64,000 bases of DNA from NCBI RefSeq assembly GCF_042680125.1, contig NZ_JBHTNY010000031.1; one strand, 5' to 3'. Shown here one piece after another: positions 16,801 through 24,988 of this stretch; within the stretch, counting starts at the first letter, position 1, and every line of letters starts with the position of its first letter. The DNA is from Robinsoniella peoriensis (GTDB lineage: Bacteria; Bacillota; Clostridia; Lachnospirales; Lachnospiraceae). The notes under the pieces are model-generated. The model was not told the DNA's origin. It ran no database searches and saw nothing but the letters and a program-made list of their open reading frames with translations. A program made the position numbers and the translations under genes.

Positions 16801-17810
16801 GAAAAGAAAATGCAGCACAGGAAGAAGTTGACAATACCATAGCAAATCTTCTGTCAGCAGCGACTGCACTTGCAGTAATGCCGGAAGATCCGGAAGAACC
16901 GGAAGTAGAGGTAGACTTCTCCGTACTGAGCGTACTTTACAATGCATATACAGGCATTGATACCGCTAAGTATACAAAAGAAAGTACCGATGCATTCCTT
17001 GCAGCACTTCAAGGTGCACAAGACGTTCTGAATAACCCTGATGCAGATCAGGCAGCAGTTGACCAGGCAGCGTCGGCATTGGCTAAGGCAGCAGCAGAAT
17101 TGACAGAAGAGCCGGTAAAACCGGAAGAACCAACTGTTACCACAGATACAACAACATTAAAGGTACTATATAATGCCTATGCAGGACTTGATACCGGCAA
17201 ATATACAGACAGCAGCGCAAAAGCTTTAAAAGATGCAGTGGCAGCGGCAGCAGCAGTTTTAAATAATGCAAATGCAACACAGGATCAGATTGATCTGGCA
17301 GCATCAAAACTGATGTCAGCAGCTACAGCACTGGAAATGAAACCTGCAGAGACTCCAAAACCGGTAGTACCTGCACTGAAAAAGGGCCAGATCCTTACTT
17401 ACAAAGGACTGCGCTACAAAGTTACCAATCCAACAGCAGGAAAAGCAACTGTAATGGTGGTTGGAGCATCCAGCAAGTCCGTTAAGAAGGTAACGGTACC
17501 ATCTACGGTAACCTTAAAAGGAGTAAAATGCAAGGTAACAAAGATTGGACAAAAATCATTTAAGAATTACAAGAAGCTGCAGCAGATAACAATCGGTGCA
17601 AATGTAACAGCGATTGGACAACAGGCATTCTATGGGGACAGCAAGCTTACCAATATCACTGTTAAGTCAAAAGTACTGAAGAATGCATACAGCAATTGTT
17701 TGAAGAATATTTCTTCCAAGGCAGTGATTAGAGTTCCGAAGTCTAAAGTGAAGACATATAAAAAAGTATTTAAAAACAGAGGACAGAAGAGCAGCGTAGT
17801 AATTAAGTAA
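10818..17810 (+). CDS. Giant secreted multidomain glycoside hydrolase (MGH1/GH63-like catalytic domain, FIVAR and LamG modules)
   Basis: This 2330-residue protein starts with a signal peptide (cleavage after about residue 32, AFA). Residues of about 330-760 look like an (alpha/alpha)6 catalytic domain of the MGH1/GH63-like class (RWWLERFNTMDANIPGYDF, NGGDIRYPNNNEFFN, YYRSWIYHNILGNYTYLF). Then come a discoidin-like domain (about 915-1035), a second carbohydrate-binding-like module (about 1145-1295), two Big_4-type Ig domains (about 1300-1455), two FIVAR repeats, a LamG-type jelly roll (about 1590-1810), five more FIVAR repeats (about 1815-2185) and a lysine-rich BspA-type leucine-rich repeat (about 2191-2330). 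There is no LPXTG motif, so attachment is probably non-covalent. Substrate is not evident. It stands alone between two terminators, just upstream of a YesMN system. The GH family is the least certain part. Confidence 0.75.
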   Translation: MGKKRKRKLATKALAVAVAVSMLPGSAITAFAETGTGTEPGALAIGHPTFKNTESLADVYDLGGVTYDSKEMMKALYQQDLDNGGDSFYMDRILARYGVANGNAGNNGNDDGNTFMTRGRALYMYTSNPGIIGFGGKTSYGCSSSGSSLGGDMYAINFSDDSGALSTKEVTSKRVNYPSNWVSQYQVGSLTADVEKFISNENVAVTTVKLTNTEGADKTIAVNVNSNFVSSRDEVTVGGETQQELTGSMNSTADLTKITTRLSGNGFEYAEESNKSMVKTVTIPAGQTVEVKVVMAFTTEELPQSTADYVRFLELDGTSALKAQKAEYNEYWAENLPYIDVPNKAVQKAIDYRWWLERFNTMDANIPGYDFQYPVTVEGVLGYNNAIALTQPMHLQDTKWLRNAYLPLGQLLSVGNSSQSSAFLDNPGNRSNWNNHYGQYIADAGLEAFNVIGGGAELAENLAYYFEHDAKGQLDHYGNHTSATTPENYLIDYQNNYMTGNDADTISMHVKGIGNWKTHGENAYVYAAAQSASDLYGMLGNIEKSEEMKTLAENIQSDILEYLWCDQCQKFETRAVSPTSSFVSHNPDKPNLVELTESNNYNYFSVGAVPTDEASIAKYKEALKTFTNGDDFPIFPYYTANQVHNKQLPGSNNFSNINFTVQARAYEAALRTYDVEQEYVTDDMLALMVEWCAWNMYPNGGDIRYPNNNEFFNIDNKTLDTYYRSWIYHNILGNYTYLFIEDMAGVQPRSDEKLELDPIDFSYDHFMVNNIRYHGKDITISWDKPDGNKYYGDNVPEGFAVWIDGESAFVLNDLVHVVYDAKTGELEFPENEKTTVLSKASVSEIPAAMDVAITDSNVVEMLKKSGINGLTNEAEGAAVTASYTPAKARAATWAEKHRADGSDTTSKAVNETAPDPQAVTDGMTVNMPFWGNDQSTNATDSLVIDLGGQKNIDMMDIYFYNDRQSGGYAEPTKYTLEYWDGSAWKHAENQNRTPAIPRANYNEDKFKEITTDKVRVTVTNQPGRYTAVTEVQLFKEGGDRPEVENQAPDVTVKVNTEKLENMKASLIAQCTDDGLPYDKTLTYKWEVTEKPSDTASAYLSDEKALNTSLIGSEEGAYKVRFTADDGEIQTVKELSVEIKKADTQADIDVAPSAAASSDYTASWEKLDGINNSAFEPTKSAGGTGKGWGNWGVSGGAGSNHWVQYTWKEAVNIYKNDIYWYDDNGGTRVPSSIQIQYRNDAGEWVDANVITDFQDANKKNKYNTIDMIPVTTTALRMNMKLSAAGTGIYRWKVYSTPVEEILPVFKGTKTGTIPEMPKDIIAKTSYSELRSVKVLWDAITQDQVAADGQFTINGVNEETGKFVTATITARSDMDKATITTVDDTTVNTLAGNLPYMPQTVMVLYNNGVKDNVSVKVTWPEITADQVAAEGTFTIEGVVEGTTTKAKMTVNVRGMSVDTSKLSEELIKAKDYAAKDYTAESFKKLTDAITAAEELLKDSNVTQAQINKALDDLNTAVSGLVGLKTELQKTLQEAKTFDPAKYTEESYAVLSKAITDAEEILKSEDAVEADVNKAVEALKAAMGQLDKIENAELVLHYSFDKQDDLTQIKDNSASNYTVAVPKLEDIDFVKGKSGDALKFDGEDTSFEIPAGANLASRDITISYWFKRTGELSGNNSLLWAKDESAYNGKGFYTNYPVGDEYSSFFVMDGFNGIYVAQNPNDFLPLNEWTHIAVTWDSDSKTGKIYKNGQEQEVTVLGDPQTITGSETAVNRVGKNGYSNDSQYPNNLELDDLRIYNGAVNSEKINELYTEYDNNVDKTVLQTALETAEAYIPDGYTAESYAVLEAAIAEARKVFEDENADQDAVDEQIGKLEEAIAQLESILADLTQLQSLYNAISQMDMSIYTEESADVLKNALENAGAVIQKENATKVEAAEAESGLLVALAGLEKKAEEPKPVIDKSLAKALYSAYKDLDLSGYTQESAAAFTQALGSLQTVIGKENAAQEEVDNTIANLLSAATALAVMPEDPEEPEVEVDFSVLSVLYNAYTGIDTAKYTKESTDAFLAALQGAQDVLNNPDADQAAVDQAASALAKAAAELTEEPVKPEEPTVTTDTTTLKVLYNAYAGLDTGKYTDSSAKALKDAVAAAAAVLNNANATQDQIDLAASKLMSAATALEMKPAETPKPVVPALKKGQILTYKGLRYKVTNPTAGKATVMVVGASSKSVKKVTVPSTVTLKGVKCKVTKIGQKSFKNYKKLQQITIGANVTAIGQQAFYGDSKLTNITVKSKVLKNAYSNCLKNISSKAVIRVPKSKVKTYKKVFKNRGQKSSVVIK

Positions 17811-17820
17811 AAAGCAGAAT

Positions 17821-17853
17821 CACAAGCCAGCGTTCTTACGCTGGCTTGTGTTG
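17821..17853 (+). terminator. Rho-independent terminator after the giant hydrolase
   Basis: CACAAGCCAGCG and CGCTGGCTTGTG are perfect complements, followed by TTGT. Confidence 0.8.
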
Positions 17854-17905
17854 TAGAAAAATAATTAAAATGAACACTACTTATTAGATTATATTTTAAG
17901 CAAGC

Positions 17906-17935
17906 TTGCGATATATATCCGGATAAGTGTAAAAT
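17906..17935 (+). promoter_or_regulatory. Possible promoter of the first YesMN operon
   Basis: TTGCGA (17906-17911) and TAAAAT (17930-17935) are 18 bases apart, about 40 bases before the kinase gene. Confidence 0.35.
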
Positions 17936-17973
17936 AATGGTATTTGAGTATTGCGGAAAGTGAGCCTGTAAAC

Positions 17974-19815
17974 ATGTTGAAAAAAATAATCGTACGATAT
18001 AATAACTGGACACTTGGAAGAAAATTGTTATTCGGTTTTTTGTTTGGCTCAATTATACCGATTCTGTCTATACAGTTAATAGGATACTATGTAAATAAAA
18101 ATATAGTAACGGAAAAGGTAGATCAGTTAATGGTTAGTAATCTGACCCAGATATCAGAACGGGTGCACTTAAATATGGAAACCTATTCCAGCCTTTTATA
18201 CCAGCTGTACACGGATGAACAGCTGACAGAGAGTATAAAAACTCTGATGGATATTACGGACAGCCAGAAAGCATTTGCATACAACAGAGCATACAACTGC
18301 CTGAAGCAGTATAACAATGACAATCTGGGTATCCGGTGTATCAGTCTGGTGTGTGCGGACGGCAGTTCAGTGGTAGCTGATTTTCAGACAGATTCTGCAA
18401 TTGATAATTTATGGAGAGGCTATCCGGATCTGAGAACGACGAAGCCTTACATAGACTGCATTGATGAACCAAGCATGGTCATTACGCCCACTATGAAGTT
18501 TCAGGAGAACGGAACGGAAGGGTATTATTTTCATATGTCCAAACGGGTATTTGATTTTGACCATCTGGAACAGGGAAGCATTGCTACCATTATTATGTCT
18601 ATTGATGAACGGATCCTTGAGGAAATCTGTAATAAGCCAGAGGATAGTGCCAACCAGGAACTGTCCCAGCACAGCCTGAATTTTATTCTGGATGAAAACA
18701 GGCAGGTAATTACCTATCCGGATGAGAGTTTTGTGACTCTGAAAATGAATCCCCGGCTAACGGTAGCGGAATTTGTAAAAGTTACAGGATATCTGCGGGA
18801 TAAAAAAACGGCTATCAACAAATACAGAGACCCTCAGACAGGATGGGTTTTTTACAACGTGTATGATAAAGACTATATGCTGAAGGATCTGGTAAATACC
18901 CAGAAGATTTTTCTGCTTGTAGGCGTTGCCGCAGTTATTTTCGTAACGTGCATTATAAGTTATACGGTATATATGTTAAACCGGTCAGTCCGTTCGGTAT
19001 TAAAAGGAATCGGACAGGTACAGCAGGGGCATCTGGATGTGGTGATTCCGGAAGATACCCAGGATGAAATTGGTCTGATTGCACGAAATTTTAATACCAT
19101 GACCGTAAAAGTGAAAGAGCTGGTCACTACCGTAAAAGAGGCACAAAACAGTCAGAAAAATGCAGAAATCCGTGCGCTGGAGGCACAGATTAACCCGCAT
19201 TTCCTATATAATACCCTGGATTCCATTAACTGGATGGCAATTGAAAAGGGAGAGTATGAGATCAGTACCATGCTGAGAAACTTAGGTGTTATACTGCGTT
19301 ACAGTGTAAATAAGAGTAATCAGAGAGTCAGCATATGGGAAATGTCGGATTGGCTTCATAAATACATCAGTCTCCAGAAAATGAGATTTAATGATGCATT
19401 TACGTACAATCTGCAAATAGACAAAAATACAGAAAAGGTGAAAGTATATAAGCTGCTATTGCAGCCATTTGTTGAGAATTCTATTATACATGGGTTTGAT
19501 GGAATGATGGCGGGAGGCTTATTGAGAATTGAATGTTCACTCTCAGATGACGGGAAGGGGGTTGTATTTATTATAGAGGATAATGGAGTGGGCATGCCGG
19601 AAAGTAAGGTACAGGAGTTTAATGACCCGAAACGGGCAATTATTGATGATGGAAGGAGCATCGGACTAAACAATGCATTCTCAAGGATGTATATGTATTA
19701 TGGAAATAAAGCCAGCTGGACAATCAGCAGCTTAAAAGGCCTGGGAACGGTCATCACCCTGCGCCTGCCGGTTATTGATGAAATGAGGAAGGAAAATGAG
19801 GATATTAATAGTTGA
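17974..19815 (+). CDS. YesM-type sensor histidine kinase
   Basis: The kinase has a membrane helix at about 18-38, an extracellular sensor domain, a second helix at about 311-335 and a HAMP domain (about 336-390). A His_kinase domain follows with the phospho-acceptor H409 in EAQINPHFLYNTLDSINWM. ATPase motifs are LLLQPFVENSIIHGF (N box), IEDNGVGMP and SIGLNNAFSRM (G boxes). YesM kinases pair with AraC-type YesN regulators and control carbohydrate genes. ATG 17974 starts right at the basic pre-helix region; a TTG at 17944 in the same frame is less likely. The response regulator gene overlaps its end by 20 bases. Confidence 0.92.
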   Translation: MLKKIIVRYNNWTLGRKLLFGFLFGSIIPILSIQLIGYYVNKNIVTEKVDQLMVSNLTQISERVHLNMETYSSLLYQLYTDEQLTESIKTLMDITDSQKAFAYNRAYNCLKQYNNDNLGIRCISLVCADGSSVVADFQTDSAIDNLWRGYPDLRTTKPYIDCIDEPSMVITPTMKFQENGTEGYYFHMSKRVFDFDHLEQGSIATIIMSIDERILEEICNKPEDSANQELSQHSLNFILDENRQVITYPDESFVTLKMNPRLTVAEFVKVTGYLRDKKTAINKYRDPQTGWVFYNVYDKDYMLKDLVNTQKIFLLVGVAAVIFVTCIISYTVYMLNRSVRSVLKGIGQVQQGHLDVVIPEDTQDEIGLIARNFNTMTVKVKELVTTVKEAQNSQKNAEIRALEAQINPHFLYNTLDSINWMAIEKGEYEISTMLRNLGVILRYSVNKSNQRVSIWEMSDWLHKYISLQKMRFNDAFTYNLQIDKNTEKVKVYKLLLQPFVENSIIHGFDGMMAGGLLRIECSLSDDGKGVVFIIEDNGVGMPESKVQEFNDPKRAIIDDGRSIGLNNAFSRMYMYYGNKASWTISSLKGLGTVITLRLPVIDEMRKENEDINS

Positions 19816-21307
19816 AGATGAGGTAAAGATCAGAGTTGGAATATCAAAACTGATCTCGTCTCAGAGCGGTCACACAATTGTTGGAGAAGCAAAAAACGGA
19901 ATGGAGGGATATGAGATGGCAATCCGGCTTCGCCCGGAGCTGATCATCACCGACATCCGAATGCCTGTCATGAATGGGCTGGAAATGCTGGCAAAGATTC
20001 AGGAGGACAAAGTTGCCTGCCATAGTGTTATTCTCAGTGGATATTCAGAATTTGAATATGCGAAAAAGGCAATAACCCTGGGAGCGGATGACTATCTGTT
20101 AAAGCCCATTGCGGCGGAAGACGTAAAAGAGGTACTGGATAGGATTGAAGAAAAACTGGATCTGGAAAAAAGGCAGATTGAAGGAACGCCTCAGGGATAT
20201 ATCAGGGATATTATCCTGGGCAGCCTGGCGGAAACCAGGGAGAATTACCAGCGCCTTGCCGATATCGGCGGATTAGATCTGGAATCACCGTGTTTTCTTT
20301 ATGCAGGCAATCTTGGAAATGCAGAGCCGGCATATGTTGAATTTTGCAAAAACCAGCTTGAGGAAATGAAAGTGAAATACGGCAAGGACCGCATTTATAT
20401 GGTATTTATTGAAAGTACGCAGGAATATGTGTGTGTCATTCAGAGCGAAAATCCGATGGAGGGATGGAATAAGAGGATTAGCCACAGAGTATATCTGAAG
20501 AATGTAAGAGAGGGGCAGGCAGTGTGGACAGCCGGAAGCATCCCGTCTCTTACAGAGCTGCGCAGCCAGGTAAATGAACTGCGAAAGCTTACTTCTTATG
20601 CAATGGCATTGGGATATACACATTTGCTGACGAAAAGGGAAATCAGCCTGTTTACTCCGGAGGAATTTACATATCCGGTATTTTTGGAAAACAGGATCAA
20701 AGTATCTGTATGCAAGGGAGATAGTGAGGAGTTAACAAGCTGTGGGGATAAATTCCGGTCATATATGAGGGATCAGAAATGTGAACCTTATCATATCCGT
20801 CAGGGGTATATGAAAATGGTAAATTACATTTTAAATATTTCCCAGGAGGTTGCAGAGGAGGGCTATCGGCTGATACAGGAGCAGAATCCTATTAAAACTC
20901 TCGGTAATGCCATTACCTTATCGGAACTGGAGACCTGTTTCCAAAAGATTATTCAGATTCTGGCAAAGACGGTAAATAAGAAAGATGATATCCGTAATTA
21001 TACGGTAAACAGGGCAATCAGCTACATACGGGAACATTATATGGAAGTGATATCCCTGGAAGAAATGGCCAGACGTCTGGACATTACCCCCGAATACCTC
21101 AGTACCTTATTTAATAAAGAGGTGGGGATTAATTTTTCAACTTTTCTTAAGAAATTTCGTATCAGCCAGGCGAAACGGCTGCTGAAAGGAAGTGAGCTCA
21201 AGATCTATGAAGTGGCAAATGAGGTTGGATATGGTGACCCGAAATATTTTAACAGGGTTTTTCGTGAAGAGGTCGGAGTCTCGCCGGGGGATTACAGGCA
21301 GTCATAA
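19796..21307 (+). CDS. YesN-type response regulator with AraC DNA-binding domain
   Basis: The 503-residue protein has an N-terminal receiver domain with acidic pocket VEDE and phospho-acceptor D53 (ELIITDIRMPVMNG). A long linker region follows, and then a C-terminal AraC/XylS double helix-turn-helix (ISLEEMARRLDITPEYLSTL and KIYEVANEVGYGDPKYFNRV). It acts as transcription activator when phosphorylated by its kinase. The gene overlaps the kinase gene by 20 bases, and the next gene, a sugar-binding lipoprotein, starts inside its end, which indicates strict co-translation. Likely targets are the adjacent ABC importer, the GH127 gene and perhaps the upstream giant hydrolase; this is inferred from position. 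Confidence 0.93.
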   Translation: MRILIVEDEVKIRVGISKLISSQSGHTIVGEAKNGMEGYEMAIRLRPELIITDIRMPVMNGLEMLAKIQEDKVACHSVILSGYSEFEYAKKAITLGADDYLLKPIAAEDVKEVLDRIEEKLDLEKRQIEGTPQGYIRDIILGSLAETRENYQRLADIGGLDLESPCFLYAGNLGNAEPAYVEFCKNQLEEMKVKYGKDRIYMVFIESTQEYVCVIQSENPMEGWNKRISHRVYLKNVREGQAVWTAGSIPSLTELRSQVNELRKLTSYAMALGYTHLLTKREISLFTPEEFTYPVFLENRIKVSVCKGDSEELTSCGDKFRSYMRDQKCEPYHIRQGYMKMVNYILNISQEVAEEGYRLIQEQNPIKTLGNAITLSELETCFQKIIQILAKTVNKKDDIRNYTVNRAISYIREHYMEVISLEEMARRLDITPEYLSTLFNKEVGINFSTFLKKFRISQAKRLLKGSELKIYEVANEVGYGDPKYFNRVFREEVGVSPGDYRQS

Positions 21308-22514
21308 AAGAAGACGAAAAGCCTGCAGTTATTTTCTTATTTTACTGATGGCAGTCCAGATGGCAGGCTGCAGGAACCAGGAAAGTGACGGGCAGGAGGA
21401 AAGCAAGGCAAGGGAGGAACTGGTTCTTTGGTCCTATTATGAGACCGATGCCCAGAGAAGCGGTCTGGATAACCTTGTAAACGGGTTCAACCAGTCCCAG
21501 ACCCAGTACCGTGCTTCCTGGAAGTATGTCCCCATGACAGATTTTGACAAACAACTTTCCCGTTCATATACAGAGCAAAGCCTGCCGGATATGGTTCTTA
21601 TTGATAATCCCGACATGCCGGTATTTATACGCCTGGGTGTATTTGAGGATATCACACAGCAGATAGAATCCTGGAAGCTGGAAGAAGAATATTATAAGGC
21701 GGCAGTAGAAACGGTAAGCCTGGATGGAAGATATTATGGTATTCCATTTATCTGCAATAACCTGGGATTGATTTATAATAAGGAGATGTTAAAGGAAGCC
21801 GGGGTGGAACCGCCGGGTACCTGGGAAGAATTAAAGACTGCGGCGAAAGAGCTCACAGTGGGAGAGCGCAAAGGATTTTTAATGTCCGCGGTTGATTCTG
21901 AACAGGGGGCATTCCAGATCCTGCCATGGATTTTATCAGCCGGAGAAAATCCGGATCAAATCGGAGGTGAAAAGACAAAGGAAGCTTTTGTATTTTTAGA
22001 TAGTATGGTGGAGGATGGAAGCATGTCAAATGAATGCATTAATCTGACACAGATCGATGTTGCCAGAAAATTCATAGCAGGCGAAGCGGCAATGATTGAA
22101 AACGGGCCATGGATATTATCGATGCTTCAGGAAGCAGGCATCTCTTATGGAATCACCAAACTGCCGGTGAACCGGGTGAGCAGTATGATTACCGGCGGTG
22201 AAAATATTGGTTTTATTAAAGGGAAAAATGTAGAAGGTTCCCTGAAATTTTTCCAGTACTGTATGAACGGGGAAGTTATGGAATCCTTCTGCATAAAGAC
22301 CGGATCCCTGCCGGCTAAAATCAAAAAGGCAAAAAAGGTGGTTAAGAAAGACGAACAGCTGCGGGTCTTTGAAGAACAGATGGAAAAAGCGGTTGCAAGG
22401 ACTTCCATACCTTCATGGTCTGCTATCTCAAAGCAGATACCAAAGAGCTTTTATCAGATGGTGTCGAAGGAAAAAACCCCGGAAGAAGCGGTGGATATGC
22501 TGCCTGAAAATTAA
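21264..22514 (+). CDS. Extracellular solute-binding lipoprotein co-encoded with YesMN (possible co-sensor)
   Basis: This is a family 1 extracellular sugar-binding lipoprotein. I take GTG 21264 as start, preceded by AGGG, because the downstream frame has the basic stretch SHKRRRK, a hydrophobic segment and lipobox MAGC with the modified cysteine at about residue 36. The start lies within the response-regulator gene, whose stop is at 21305-21307. It is paralogous along its length to the next gene (shared ETDAQ, GFNxSQ, YVPxxDxxKQL, LPD). It carries typical ligand-domain features such as IPFICNNLGLIYNKEML. Two adjacent binding proteins with one permease pair suggest this copy, translationally tied to the regulator, presents ligand to the kinase; that is inference. 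It could instead be an alternative importer subunit. Confidence 0.8.
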   Translation: MKRSESRRGITGSHKRRRKACSYFLILLMAVQMAGCRNQESDGQEESKAREELVLWSYYETDAQRSGLDNLVNGFNQSQTQYRASWKYVPMTDFDKQLSRSYTEQSLPDMVLIDNPDMPVFIRLGVFEDITQQIESWKLEEEYYKAAVETVSLDGRYYGIPFICNNLGLIYNKEMLKEAGVEPPGTWEELKTAAKELTVGERKGFLMSAVDSEQGAFQILPWILSAGENPDQIGGEKTKEAFVFLDSMVEDGSMSNECINLTQIDVARKFIAGEAAMIENGPWILSMLQEAGISYGITKLPVNRVSSMITGGENIGFIKGKNVEGSLKFFQYCMNGEVMESFCIKTGSLPAKIKKAKKVVKKDEQLRVFEEQMEKAVARTSIPSWSAISKQIPKSFYQMVSKEKTPEEAVDMLPEN

Positions 22515-22628
22515 ATCCAAGAATTATCCACCATTATTAAAATATTAGAATTAATCTTTAAAGGAACCTCTCTTATAATGTACTTACCAGGAAAGATACT
22601 GGAGTCAAATATAAGGGAGGTTTTTATC

Positions 22629-23990
22629 ATGAAACTAAAGAAACTTACGGCAATGGCTCTTGCGGCAACGATGGTTTGTACAATGGCAGCAGGATGTGGA
22701 GGAAGCTCATCCTCCGGAACCACCGAAGCAGCAAAAGGTGAAACAACAGGAACGACTGCAGCTGAGACAGCAGGAACGGATGCACCGAAGGAGACAGCAG
22801 CGGCTGAAACCCAGGCAGAGACCCAGGCAGAAACTGCAGCAGCTTCCACCGGTGAAAAGAAAGAGGTTGTGATCTGGGATTATTTTGAGACAGATGCCCA
22901 GAAGGAAATGATGCAGACTTTGATAGATGGATTTAATTCATCACAGAGTGAGTTTACGGCTACACATACATATGTGCCGTTTGCGGATTATCAGAAACAG
23001 CTTACTTTAGGACTTGCTTCCGGTGAATTACCGGATCTGGTTATCATGGACGGATGCAGTATGGCTTCTTTCATTCAATTGGGACTTATGGCGGATGTAT
23101 CCGATGCATCAATTGCGTGGGATGATTACCTGAAGGGTCCAATGGAATCCACGATGATGGACGGCAAACACTATGGCATTCCTTTTGCAACAAACTGTAC
23201 CGCATTATTCTATAATAAAGATTTATTTGATGCAGCAGGCGTAACTTATCCCGATGAAAATACCACATGGGATGATTTCAAGGATATGGCAGCAAAGTTA
23301 ACAAAAGACGGCGTAACCGGATTTGGTAATGCAGCAGTTGGTACAGATGAAGGTACCTTCCAGTGTCTGCAGTGGCTGTACACAGCAGGCGGCACTTACA
23401 CCGACATTAAGGGCGGCGTAAAATCTTATGATTTAATGAAAGAAATGATCGATGCAGGTTCCTGGACAAAAGAATGTGTAAACTGGACACAGTCTGATGT
23501 TAATAACAACTTTATGGCCGGAAACATTGCAATGCAGCAGAATGGTCCATGGCAGATCCCAGGTATCGAAAAAGATGCTCCGGACTTAAACTATGGCGTA
23601 ACAGTATTACCGAAATTTGATAAAGACTCCAGTCAGGCAACATCAATTCTCGGCGGTGAAAACATGGGCGTTGTGAAAAAAGACGATACCGCAGGTGCAG
23701 TTGCTTTCATGAAATATTATGATCAGAATGAAGTTATGATCGATGCAATGAAGAAATATGGCTCCTTCCCTCCAAAAACGGAAGCAGCACAGGATTCTTA
23801 CTGGACAGATGATCCGATTCAGGCAGCATTTATTACTCAGCTTGAGACTTCAATCCCAAGAGGACCATCCGCATCCTGGCCATCTTATTCATCTGCAATC
23901 CAGAATGGATTCCAGGAAGTTATGACAGGTGCAAAGACGCCTGAGGAGGCAGCAGACAGTACGCAGGCTGCTGTAGACGCAGTAAAATAA
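22629..23990 (+). CDS. ABC sugar importer, substrate-binding lipoprotein
   Basis: The family 1 solute-binding protein begins with a signal peptide and lipobox AAGC (Cys at residue 23), followed by an unusually long, low-complexity linker rich in Thr, Ala and Glu (TTAAETAG, AETQAETQAE) that lifts the domain off the membrane. The ligand domain follows from about residue 80 (KKEVVIWDYFETDAQKEMM). ATG 22629 is chosen for the GGGAGG site ahead of it and the proper signal sequence; an upstream in-frame ATG at 22578 lies inside the promoter region. The gene is separated from the permease genes by a palindrome and an attenuator-like terminator, so it is probably expressed more strongly than they are. 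The substrate is likely an oligosaccharide containing arabinofuranose, inferred from the GH127 gene at the operon end. Confidence 0.92.
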   Translation: MKLKKLTAMALAATMVCTMAAGCGGSSSSGTTEAAKGETTGTTAAETAGTDAPKETAAAETQAETQAETAAASTGEKKEVVIWDYFETDAQKEMMQTLIDGFNSSQSEFTATHTYVPFADYQKQLTLGLASGELPDLVIMDGCSMASFIQLGLMADVSDASIAWDDYLKGPMESTMMDGKHYGIPFATNCTALFYNKDLFDAAGVTYPDENTTWDDFKDMAAKLTKDGVTGFGNAAVGTDEGTFQCLQWLYTAGGTYTDIKGGVKSYDLMKEMIDAGSWTKECVNWTQSDVNNNFMAGNIAMQQNGPWQIPGIEKDAPDLNYGVTVLPKFDKDSSQATSILGGENMGVVKKDDTAGAVAFMKYYDQNEVMIDAMKKYGSFPPKTEAAQDSYWTDDPIQAAFITQLETSIPRGPSASWPSYSSAIQNGFQEVMTGAKTPEEAADSTQAAVDAVK

Positions 23991-23997
23991 AATATTA

Positions 23998-24020
23998 GGG
24001 CGTGTTTAAACACGCTCTAG
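23998..24020. repeat. Palindrome GCGTGTTTAAACACGC (dispersed, copy 1)
   Basis: A perfect 16-base palindrome (24000-24015) inside GGGCGTGTTT...CTCTAG. A related palindrome is at 31804-31826 and a half-site at 28007-28018. Confidence 0.5.
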
Positions 24021-24060
24021 GGACTGCCTGGTAGACTTGCTTCCGACAGTCCCTTTTTAA
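24019..24060 (+). terminator. Attenuator-like terminator between binding protein and permeases
   Basis: AGGGACTG and CAGTCCCT enclose a loop and are followed by TTTTTAAAA. Partial termination here would set a high ratio of binding protein to permease. Confidence 0.75.
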
Positions 24061-24081
24061 AAGATATGAGGAGGGATTAAC

Positions 24082-24987
24082 GTGAGACATGGTAAAAAAA
24101 AGACACCGGCTTACCTGGGAGTTATATTTGCACTTCCCGCTTTGATTTATATGATGGTGCTGATAGGGTACCCCATGGTAAAGAACCTGTTATTAAGTTT
24201 TAAAAATGTAGATGTTTATACATTTGCAGATACGGCTTCCCAGAGTTTTGTGGGGTTGCAGAATTATGTTGATTTGTTCAGCGGAGCCGATTCTATTTTA
24301 ATGAAATCAATCGGCAATACATTAATTTTTACACTTGCTTCTATATTTTTTCAGTTTGTAATCGGATTTGGACTTGCATTGTTGTTTAATAAAAAATTTC
24401 CAGGCTGCTCCTTTTTCCGTGGGGTGACTATGATATCCTGGCTTTTACCGGTAACGGTAGCGGGACTTTTGTTTAAATTTATGTTCCAGTTAAATGGCGG
24501 AATTATTAATCAGTTCCTTACATCCGCAGGTATTCTGGATAAACCCATAGAATGGCTGCTTAATGGAAATACCGCTATGGTGGCAATTGTAGTAGCCAAC
24601 ATCTGGATCGGTATCCCATTTAATATGATGTTAATTCTGACCGGATTAACAACTATTCCAACCGAAATTTACGAGAGTGCCAGTTTGGACGGTGCTTCCA
24701 AACGGCAGACCTTATTTCATATAACAGTGCCAATGATCAAACCGGCAATTATGTCGGTGCTGACACTGGGATTTGTATACACCTTCAAGGTATTTGACCT
24801 TGTATGGGTAATGACAAAAGGCGGACCGGTAAATGCTACGGAACTGGTTTCCACTTATGCATACCGGCTTTCCTTTGAAGAGTTTCAGTTTAGTAAGGGT
24901 GCGGCAGCATCGAATATCCTGTTCTTGATTTTGCTGTTTGTAGGATTTTTCTACATCAGGACTATTGATGATGACGAGGTGATGTAA
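24082..24987 (+). CDS. ABC sugar importer permease, MalF/UgpA type
   Basis: A 301-residue protein with about six membrane helices and the cytoplasmic EAA loop of binding-protein-dependent permeases (YESASLDGASKRQTLFHITV then PMIKP). The start is GTG with GAGGAGGG upstream. It forms the transmembrane channel with the next gene product. No ATPase gene is present in this cluster; importers of this CUT1 class commonly share an MsiK/MsmK-type ATPase encoded elsewhere. The next permease starts one base after its stop. Confidence 0.93.
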   Translation: MRHGKKKTPAYLGVIFALPALIYMMVLIGYPMVKNLLLSFKNVDVYTFADTASQSFVGLQNYVDLFSGADSILMKSIGNTLIFTLASIFFQFVIGFGLALLFNKKFPGCSFFRGVTMISWLLPVTVAGLLFKFMFQLNGGIINQFLTSAGILDKPIEWLLNGNTAMVAIVVANIWIGIPFNMMLILTGLTTIPTEIYESASLDGASKRQTLFHITVPMIKPAIMSVLTLGFVYTFKVFDLVWVMTKGGPVNATELVSTYAYRLSFEEFQFSKGAAASNILFLILLFVGFFYIRTIDDDEVM

Positions 24988-24988
24988 C

